6,061 bases of DNA from an uncultured Bacteroidota bacterium. GTDB taxonomy: Bacteria > Bacteroidota > Bacteroidia > Flavobacteriales > Flavobacteriaceae. The stretch covers positions 1 through 6,061 of the forward strand of contig CACLQG010000047.1 of assembly GCA_902609035.1 (NCBI GenBank), written 5' to 3'. Both the position numbers and the translations under genes were made by a program. The notes beneath the pieces were generated by a model. That model was not told where the DNA came from and searched no databases. It saw nothing but the letters and a program-made list of their open reading frames with translations. This document shows, one piece after another, positions 1 through 5,495 of the stretch (positions are counted from its first letter, which is position 1; every line of letters starts with the position of its first letter).

Positions 1-742
1 GATAATTAGGTCTTTATTAATAGCTCTTGATCGACTTGTGATAAGGCTTGCAACACAAATTATTGTTGATGGAAATTCACAAAAGGAATTTTTAATTGAA
101 AAAAAACTAGTAATTGATGAAGCTGCAGTAGTTTTTAACAATGTCTCGACCTGTGGTATCAATTTAAAAAAATTTAATCCCAATTTAGAGATTCGAAAAC
201 ATGAAAGAATAAAACATAATATCCCTGAGTCAGCAACTGTCTTTCTATATCTTGGAAGATTAAATTTTGATAAAGGGATCCAAGAATTAATAGATGCATT
301 TTTATTACTCAACTGTGATAATTGTTATCTATTTTTAGTTGGGCCTATTGAAATGAATATCCCAAAAAACTACGAATCAAACACAATTATTTATATCCCC
401 TACACTAATACACCCCAAAACATACTTCAGATCTGTGATGTCTTTTGTTTTCCTAGTCATCGGGAAGGTTTTGGGTACTCAATTATTGAGGCTTCAGCTC
501 TTGAAAAACCTATAATTTGCAGTGACATCTACGGTCTCAAATACACTTGTATTGATAAAAAAACAGGCTTAAAACACGAGGTAAAATCAATTCAGAGTCT
601 TTTAGAAAAGATGAATTATGCCTTAGATGAGCCCAAATCCATGAAACAAATGGGTAAAAAAGGTAGAGATTATGTCAGTGAGAATTTTTCTAATGAAAAA
701 GTTATGGAAAAATGGTTGGAATTCTACGCTAAATTTGTTTGA
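1..742 (+). CDS. GT4-family glycosyltransferase, C-terminal part (5' end outside window)
   Basis: This is the C-terminal, nucleotide-sugar-binding half of a GT-B retaining glycosyltransferase (family GT4, Pfam Glycos_transf_1 type), which would add a sugar from an NDP-sugar to a lipid-linked or surface glycan in the cytoplasm. The frame is open from the left edge to TGA at 740-742, giving about 246 visible residues. A GTG at 38 is in frame but is not the real start: the residues before it continue a typical end of the N-terminal domain, and a full-length enzyme has about 350-390 residues. Visible signs are the GRLNFDKG loop (nt 254-277) and the HREGFG...IIEA segment with the E-x7-E motif (the Glu codons at 464 and 488). 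A preceding N-x-S-T-C-G-I-N-x-x-x-F segment (about nt 137-175) matches the inter-domain linker of CapM/PglA-like enzymes. The sugar specificity cannot be read. The gene is convergent with the minus-strand operon, with stop codons 2 bases apart. Confidence 0.9.
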   Translation, partial: IIRSLLIALDRLVIRLATQIIVDGNSQKEFLIEKKLVIDEAAVVFNNVSTCGINLKKFNPNLEIRKHERIKHNIPESATVFLYLGRLNFDKGIQELIDAFLLLNCDNCYLFLVGPIEMNIPKNYESNTIIYIPYTNTPQNILQICDVFCFPSHREGFGYSIIEASALEKPIICSDIYGLKYTCIDKKTGLKHEVKSIQSLLEKMNYALDEPKSMKQMGKKGRDYVSENFSNEKVMEKWLEFYAKFV

Positions 743-744
743 AT

Positions 745-1650
745 TTATTTTATTTCAAAATTTATTCCTTCTTTTATTCCATTAAAATAGTTTAATAAGT
801 ATTTTTTATTTTTATATTTAATTCCCTTAATAAAGGCATAAAAAAATAAACCTACAAGAAGAAAAATTAGATCAATTCCTACTAAGGATTTTTTTTTGTG
901 CTTTTTATAAATCTTAATTATTTCAATATTATCATTTTTAACTTTAGTTAATTTTGATTCTCTATTTGTTTGAGCATGATAGTGAAAAAGTTTTGCTTTT
1001 GGGATTAAATACATTGAATTTGGATAATGTATATCCAGACGAATGGAGTGTTCTTTGTCTTCATAAGCGTGAAATCTATTTTTTTCATCAAAAGGCACTT
1101 TATTAAAAATTTCTTTTCTGTAAAAAGTAAGGCCCCCGCTAAGAGTATTTAATCTCATGGGTAATTGCTGCTCCTCACTTTTATCAATAATTTGATAAAA
1201 AGCTTCCCTTCTATTGTCGTTATATATACCAAAATGTGTAAGCCTAAATATATTTCTTCTAAAAAATGATTCTAATGGTGCATTTAGAATCAATCCATTA
1301 GCTCCTGTCATTTCAGGATTTTCTAAAAACGCATTATACATTTCGTTTAAACAATTTTCTTTTAAAACAATGTCATCGTCAAAAAAAGAAATGATCGAAC
1401 AATTATTGTGGCGGATAGCTAAAGCTTTTGCTTGAACTAAGCCATTGATGTTTTCATCGTGTATGTAGGTGATTTTTATCCCTAATTGTTTCGCCTTTTC
1501 CTCAACTTCTAGCTTAATTATATTCCTTTCAATACTTTGATCAATAATAATTAGTTGATCAGGCAGTAAAACTTGATGCCATAATGAGTTTAAAAAAACT
1601 CTTAACTCAGAGGGCCTGTTTTTAGTTGGTACAACTACGGATAATTTCAT
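745..1650 (-). CDS. GT2-family glycosyltransferase with C-terminal membrane segment
   Basis: This is an inverting GT-A glycosyltransferase (family GT2) of 301 residues, complete from ATG at 1650 to TAA at 745-747. The N-terminus MKLSVVVPTKNRP is the classic nucleotide-binding first strand. FFDDDIV at residues 89-95 carries the metal-binding DxD motif. LSGGLTFYRKEIF (about 170-182) and YEDKEHSIRL (about 196-205) fit the acceptor-side region, with the Glu-Asp pair at 197-198 as the likely catalytic base region. A hydrophobic stretch at about 255-274 followed by Lys-rich residues predicts a single membrane anchor holding the enzyme on the inner face of the cytoplasmic membrane. It is the last gene of the leftward operon, 25 bases after the 498-residue protein, the largest gap in the operon. 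The leader is A/T-rich with no Shine-Dalgarno sequence. A run of nine A (coding strand; nt 889-897) lies just before the membrane segment. Donor and acceptor are unknown. Confidence 0.92.
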   Translation of the reverse strand: MKLSVVVPTKNRPSELRVFLNSLWHQVLLPDQLIIIDQSIERNIIKLEVEEKAKQLGIKITYIHDENINGLVQAKALAIRHNNCSIISFFDDDIVLKENCLNEMYNAFLENPEMTGANGLILNAPLESFFRRNIFRLTHFGIYNDNRREAFYQIIDKSEEQQLPMRLNTLSGGLTFYRKEIFNKVPFDEKNRFHAYEDKEHSIRLDIHYPNSMYLIPKAKLFHYHAQTNRESKLTKVKNDNIEIIKIYKKHKKKSLVGIDLIFLLVGLFFYAFIKGIKYKNKKYLLNYFNGIKEGINFEIK

Positions 1651-1675
1651 TTTATACTACATAGAGGTAAAGAAT

Positions 1676-3172
1676 CTATTTTTCTAATTTTTTTAATACT
1701 TCATTATAATTTACTGGACTAAAAAAATCATTTACATGGTCAATTAATTTGGATTGATTTTTTTCAATTGCATCTATAGATTTATTGAAAACTAAACTAA
1801 GGTCTTGAGTAGTACTCAAATTAATTTTTTCTTCTTTAATTTCAATTAGTGGATCTATTGAAATTTCATTTTTCTTTTCATAATATAGTGGTACTAATCC
1901 ATTCTGAATTGCTTTAATAATTGTTGTAGATCCCCTATAAATAGCATATTCAGAACGTTCTAAATCAACCTCAAACGATACTTTTGAAAACTCAAGATTA
2001 GGTAAATTCTGGACCAGCTGCGGACACTCCCTAATTACTTGATTAATGGCTGTTATTGGATGAAATCGAATTATAAATTTGAATTCAGTATATACAAGTG
2101 CAAGTTGAATCACAAATTTTGTCAAAGGAATACACTCAATTAAATCCCCTTCAGGCAACATTAAAAATACATTTCTCTTAGTCGATTTTGCTTTTGTTAG
2201 TTTTTTATTTAAAGTCTCAACCCTATTGGTCCCAAAAAGAATAAGGCGATTTAAAGGCAAATATTTTATTGATTTAAAATTTTTAATTCCTTTTTTGCCA
2301 GAAAATAATATATAATCTGGTTCAAAATTCTTTGCTAATTTTCTTCGAATGGCATGTTGCTTCCTAAAAATTAAAGCATGTTGGTAGCCAACACACACAA
2401 TTTTAGGGTTAATTTCTCTGGCCATAGCAAAAATTAATCTTTCCCAAGGGTGCCCTTCGTAAGTGGTAAAAATTCGTTTAACAGCATTTTTTTTGACATA
2501 GTTTTTTACCAAAACAGCTAAACGATAATTAGAGTGCGTAGCTGTGGAAAGAGAACTAAGAGCTGCTTGATACTTTAATCTTCTTTCAAAATTGGACTCT
2601 GTTTGGGTATTTAGTATAATGAAGGCTTCTCGCAATAATAGGCCCCTAATTTTTATTTCTTGGAAAGGTGAAAGGTACTTCGGTAAGAGTTGAGAAACTA
2701 CCCGTTTATTTTTCCATTTATTTGATATATTCCTTGAGCTTTGATTTGTGAAATTTATGTAAAGTTGAAGACTAGCGTTCTTTATTTTTGAAATCATTTG
2801 CGGTAAATCATAAAAATAAAAATCGCTTTTATGATCGCTAAAAGAATCGTTTAAAAAATGAGATATAAAAACATTTTCGAAAGCTCTTTGATCTCTCGAC
2901 GGTCTATCTCTCAAAATATAATTTCGATAAATCGCATGAAGTAGTTTGTAGCTACCTTGTATCACATTCCAAGCTAATTGTTTTATCAAATAAATAGAAA
3001 ATTCAGTGCCTCCTTTATAAAATAAGGCACTATAATTTTTTAAAAAAATAGGGTGTTCCCTTACGACATGTAGACATGAATTTGCTTTTCTTTCAAAAGT
3101 ATTAGTTTTTTCAAGCAATCTATCACAAGCATAACATAATTGGTCGTATTGCGCTTCTGAAATATTCTTCAC
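1676..3172 (-). CDS. Large surface-carbohydrate biosynthesis protein, probable GT-B transferase (TIGR04326-like)
   Basis: This 498-residue protein has no signal peptide and no obvious membrane segment. From memory it resembles the surface carbohydrate biosynthesis family TIGR04326 found in lipopolysaccharide loci, but I could not run a search. Landmarks are TYEGHPWER (237-245), a GYQHA segment (262-266), FEPDYILFSG (283-292), an LFGTNR segment (about 312-317), a new Rossmann-like strand at NVFLMLPEGD (334-343), IIRFHP (367-372) and YRGSTTIIKAIQNGLVP (412-428). An HP turn followed later by a small-residue loop and a helix ending in a Gly-x-Pro turn is what GT-B enzymes of capsule assembly (KpsC/KpsS-like) show in their donor-binding half, so transfer of a CMP-activated sugar is a fair guess. 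The N-terminus holds a CYAC pair (Cys13, Cys16). The start is GTG at 3172: one base separates it from the preceding TAG, an in-frame stop lies just upstream, and no nearby ATG exists. The stop is TAG at 1676-1678. Confidence 0.72.
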   Translation of the reverse strand: MKNISEAQYDQLCYACDRLLEKTNTFERKANSCLHVVREHPIFLKNYSALFYKGGTEFSIYLIKQLAWNVIQGSYKLLHAIYRNYILRDRPSRDQRAFENVFISHFLNDSFSDHKSDFYFYDLPQMISKIKNASLQLYINFTNQSSRNISNKWKNKRVVSQLLPKYLSPFQEIKIRGLLLREAFIILNTQTESNFERRLKYQAALSSLSTATHSNYRLAVLVKNYVKKNAVKRIFTTYEGHPWERLIFAMAREINPKIVCVGYQHALIFRKQHAIRRKLAKNFEPDYILFSGKKGIKNFKSIKYLPLNRLILFGTNRVETLNKKLTKAKSTKRNVFLMLPEGDLIECIPLTKFVIQLALVYTEFKFIIRFHPITAINQVIRECPQLVQNLPNLEFSKVSFEVDLERSEYAIYRGSTTIIKAIQNGLVPLYYEKKNEISIDPLIEIKEEKINLSTTQDLSLVFNKSIDAIEKNQSKLIDHVNDFFSPVNYNEVLKKLEK

Positions 3173-3173
3173 T

Positions 3174-3947
3174 CTAACTTAACTTGAAATTAAGTACTTG
3201 ATTAAGTAGATCTTGTTGCTCTGGAGTATTCTTTACACAATTCCAAACATCCTCGACCTCGCTGGGCTCATTGATACTGGGTTGGCTAGATTCAAAAGGA
3301 ATGGATCGCATTGCATAGCCTTTTTCTATAATTCGCATTTGCTCAATGGATTCAATTTGCTCGATTGGTGTAGCGTTCATTTTTATAAGTTTCATTAAAA
3401 ACTCTTTTCGATAAGCAATAACCCCTAAGATTTTTCTAATATATTTTTGTTGGGCTTTGAATTCATTGAAACTCGGACTTTTTCTAAAACAGTATAATAT
3501 TTTATCTCGATACAAGGCCGCTTTAACGAAAGATTTACGCATCAATTCATCTTCTTTTTCAATAGGACCAGTGGCGTTCCAAGCAACAGACTTATCATCC
3601 TTACAGATGGTATCAATCATTAAATCTAAATGTCTAGGTAATAATAATGGTTCATCTCCTTGAACCAAAATAACTTCTGTGCAGTCAATATTTTTAATCG
3701 CTTCAGCCACCCTAGTTGTTCCATTTTTATGATGATAACTTGTCATAATTACTTTAGCCCCAAAAACTTCTAACACTTTTTTTATTTCCTTATCACAAGT
3801 GGCGATATACACCTCTTTGACATTTTTAGATAGCAACACGCGTCTTCTAACATGTTCAAGCATGGGTAGACCTTTTAAATCAAAAAGAATTTTATTTGGA
3901 AAACGAAGTGAATTTAACCTAGCTGGAATAATAACTACTTGCTTCAT
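3174..3947 (-). CDS. KdsB-like cytidylyltransferase (CMP-sugar-acid synthetase)
   Basis: This is a 257-residue nucleotidyltransferase of the 3-deoxy-manno-octulosonate cytidylyltransferase (KdsB) family, which joins CTP and a 2-keto-3-deoxy sugar acid to form a CMP-sugar acid and pyrophosphate. Visible are the CTP-binding loop IPARLNSLRFPNK (7-19), HHKNGTTR (72-79) in place of the usual DH-x-S-G-T-D/E-R, VQGDEP (95-100) with the metal-binding Asp98, and PIEQIESIEQMR (194-205), matching the KdsB PLEHIExLEQLR helix. Length agrees with KdsB (about 245-260). Departures are described as a finding: the late VDTPEDLE motif reads INEPSEVE (225-232), and the SRA-x-IP segment reads FRKSPS (154-159). 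I chose ATG at 3947 because MKQVVIIPAR is the family's normal N-terminus. An in-frame GTG at 3971 would add 8 residues and overlap the preceding gene by 20 bases. The gap to the upstream stop is 4 bases, and there is no Shine-Dalgarno sequence. The substrate may be a sugar acid other than Kdo. Confidence 0.88.
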   Translation of the reverse strand: MKQVVIIPARLNSLRFPNKILFDLKGLPMLEHVRRRVLLSKNVKEVYIATCDKEIKKVLEVFGAKVIMTSYHHKNGTTRVAEAIKNIDCTEVILVQGDEPLLLPRHLDLMIDTICKDDKSVAWNATGPIEKEDELMRKSFVKAALYRDKILYCFRKSPSFNEFKAQQKYIRKILGVIAYRKEFLMKLIKMNATPIEQIESIEQMRIIEKGYAMRSIPFESSQPSINEPSEVEDVWNCVKNTPEQQDLLNQVLNFKLS

Positions 3948-3951
3948 CGTA

Positions 3952-4704
3952 TTATTGAGGTAGAACGCCACAATCTACATTGATGCATTGTCCAGTTATA
4001 GCGCTAGCATTATCTGAGGCAAGAAAAACGCACATCTGGCCTACTTCCAATACTGTAGGCATTCGCAAAAGTGCCGCATTTGATTTGGAAAAATTATCAA
4101 TAAATCCAGCAGGGTCCCCATTTCCTGGAGCATGTTCCATATCTAAAGCTTCGTTTAACCCTTCTGTGGCTATTAGTACAGGGCAAACAGCATTAACACG
4201 AATATTCCTTGGGCCGAGTTCTTTGGCTAATGATTGAGTGAGACCATTCATGCCAAATTTTGAAGCAACGTAGGCTGAGTTATTGCTTGATCCTCTTTTT
4301 CCTGCCAGACTTGATACATTGATAATTGCAGCATTTGATTGCATAACATTTGCTGCAGCTTTGCAGCCCCAAAAGGCTCCTTTTAAGTTAGTATCAATTA
4401 GGTCTCCAAGAAAAGCATCGTCAATTTTTTCTATTGGCTTCCAAAAAGAATATCCAGCATTATTCACATATACGTCTAACCGTCCAAAGTTTTGCATTAC
4501 ATATTGTACTAAATTATGATGTGCTTGTTCTTGACGAACATCTGTAGTTGCAAAAACTACCCTATTACCAAATGCTTTTTCAAGGTTTCGGTCTTTACGA
4601 GCACCCACTAATACAATATACCCTGCTTCAATAAAAGATTGTGTAATCCCAAAACCTATTCCTCTATTTCCACCTGTTACAATAGCTATTTTATTATTTT
4701 CCAT
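3952..4704 (-). CDS. Short-chain dehydrogenase/reductase (classical SDR)
   Basis: This is a classical NAD(P)-dependent SDR of 250 residues, the usual size. Motifs in order are TGGNRGIG cofactor loop (10-17), NNAG (81-84), the structural/catalytic Asn106 in TNLKG, the catalytic Ser in VSSLAG (130-135), and YVASK with Tyr145 and Lys149. The tetrad is therefore complete and the enzyme should be active. The usual PG turn after NAV is CPVLIATEG (174-182), and the C-terminal VDGG is VDCG (243-246). A substrate-loop insertion with Gly/Pro/Asp (about 189-203) is present. Position between another SDR and a cytidylyltransferase suggests oxidation, reduction or epimerisation of the sugar acid or its precursor; the substrate is not readable. 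I chose ATG at 4704, which leaves a 5-base gap and a normal short lead-in to the first strand. An in-frame ATG at 4725 would add 7 residues and overlap the upstream gene by 16 bases, and it cannot be excluded. The stop is TAA. Confidence 0.92.
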   Translation of the reverse strand: MENNKIAIVTGGNRGIGFGITQSFIEAGYIVLVGARKDRNLEKAFGNRVVFATTDVRQEQAHHNLVQYVMQNFGRLDVYVNNAGYSFWKPIEKIDDAFLGDLIDTNLKGAFWGCKAAANVMQSNAAIINVSSLAGKRGSSNNSAYVASKFGMNGLTQSLAKELGPRNIRVNAVCPVLIATEGLNEALDMEHAPGNGDPAGFIDNFSKSNAALLRMPTVLEVGQMCVFLASDNASAITGQCINVDCGVLPQ

Positions 4705-4709
4705 CTTAA

Positions 4710-5486
4710 TTAAATTGTCATGCATGAATATCCACCGTCAACAGTAATTTCTGCTCCAGTAACAAAGCTAGATGCATCTGAGGCTAACCATAGAATTGCT
4801 CCAGATAATTCATCTGGTGCCCCAAATCTTTGCATAGCTGTATGGCCTAAAATACTTTTTTTACGATCCTCATCAATAAAGTTTTTAAGATTCCAATCAG
4901 TTGGGAAAAAACCTGGTCGGATTGCGTTAACTCTAACCCCTTGAGTTCCCCATTCTCTGCCCAAGTTTTGAGTTAAATTTTTAATTGCAGCTTTTGCTAC
5001 TGAATAAGTAAATGCTTTTGAAAGTGGAGGCCCTGCAGAAGCTGAAGAAATATTAATGATATTGCCTTTCCCTTTTTTTAACATATAGTCTCCATAAACT
5101 TGGCACCCTAAAAAAGTCCCCTTTATCTGTGAATCCATTATAGAATTCCACTCGTTTTCGGTAATGTCAATATAGGGAGTTGACCCATTTATACCAGCTC
5201 CGTTAATCATAATATCTAAGGTGCCAAATTTATTTACAATGGCCTCTAATACCTGAGAATGTTGTTCTTTTTGGGTAACATCAAGCTCTAATACAAGTGT
5301 TTCTTTAAATCCTTCCTCATTGATTTCTTTTTCTACTTTTAAGGCTTTTTCAATGCGAAGGTCTATAATAGCTACTTTACATCCTGCCCTTGCGTATGAT
5401 CGAGCCATTTCACTACACAAATGCCCTCCTGCTCCAATCACTCCAGCAACTTTCCCTTTTAAATTAAATAATTGATCTATATACAT
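4710..5486 (-). CDS. SDR oxidoreductase, UxuB-like / gluconate 5-dehydrogenase-like
   Basis: This SDR of 258 residues runs from ATG at 5486 to TAA at 4710-4712. The N-terminal LFNLKGKVAGVIGAGGHL carries the glycine-rich cofactor loop in the form G-A-G-G-H-L (18-23). NGAG is at 95-98, the catalytic Ser in ISSASAG (146-152), YSVAK with Tyr161 and Lys165, and PGFFPT at 191-196. The tail HTAMQRFGAPDELSGA...VDGGY is typical of SDRs annotated as D-mannonate oxidoreductase or gluconate 5-dehydrogenase, which interconvert keto and hydroxy groups on sugar acids. That fits a cluster with an aldolase and a sugar-acid cytidylyltransferase. The position normally held by Asn (the NLKG motif) is Gln120 in SQIKG. 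It is only distantly related to the SDR that follows, so the pair is not a recent duplication. It starts 9 bases after the aldolase stop, with an A/T-rich leader and no Shine-Dalgarno sequence. Confidence 0.9.
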   Translation of the reverse strand: MYIDQLFNLKGKVAGVIGAGGHLCSEMARSYARAGCKVAIIDLRIEKALKVEKEINEEGFKETLVLELDVTQKEQHSQVLEAIVNKFGTLDIMINGAGINGSTPYIDITENEWNSIMDSQIKGTFLGCQVYGDYMLKKGKGNIINISSASAGPPLSKAFTYSVAKAAIKNLTQNLGREWGTQGVRVNAIRPGFFPTDWNLKNFIDEDRKKSILGHTAMQRFGAPDELSGAILWLASDASSFVTGAEITVDGGYSCMTI

Positions 5487-5495
5487 ATTATAAAC

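Noticed and set aside
738..759. Inverted repeat TTTGAA / TTCAAA with a 10-base A/T loop across the two convergent stop codons, as a bidirectional terminator.
   Set aside because: The stem is only 6 base pairs with a single G-C pair and no clean extension or U-tract; expected by chance in DNA this A/T-rich.
1214..1435. Plus-strand open frame of 73 codons inside the GT2 gene.
   Set aside because: It lies opposite a well-supported glycosyltransferase, its translation has no family features, and it has no leader; a shadow frame.
1651..1675. Separate promoter for the GT2 gene in the 25-base gap.
   Set aside because: A TATAAA-like string sits next to the start codon, but the spacing does not fit a promoter for that start and no partner element is convincing.
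2487..2494. Run of eight T in the large transferase gene as a phase-variation tract or assembly error.
   Set aside because: The frame is intact through it, and runs of 7-8 A or T recur throughout this AT-rich window.
3177..3208. ACTTAA / TTAAGT inverted repeat plus a second TTAAGT copy at the cytidylyltransferase stop codon.
   Set aside because: Six-base A/T-rich matches inside the last codons of a gene; no regulatory layout and too short to be meaningful.
3948..3971. GTG start at 3971 for the cytidylyltransferase.
   Set aside because: It would add 8 residues not expected in the family and overlap the upstream gene; ATG at 3947 gives the standard N-terminus.
3980..4519. Plus-strand open frames (3980-4237 and 4283-4519) opposite the SDR gene.
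   Set aside because: They are antisense shadows of a complete SDR with all catalytic motifs and show no protein-like pattern.
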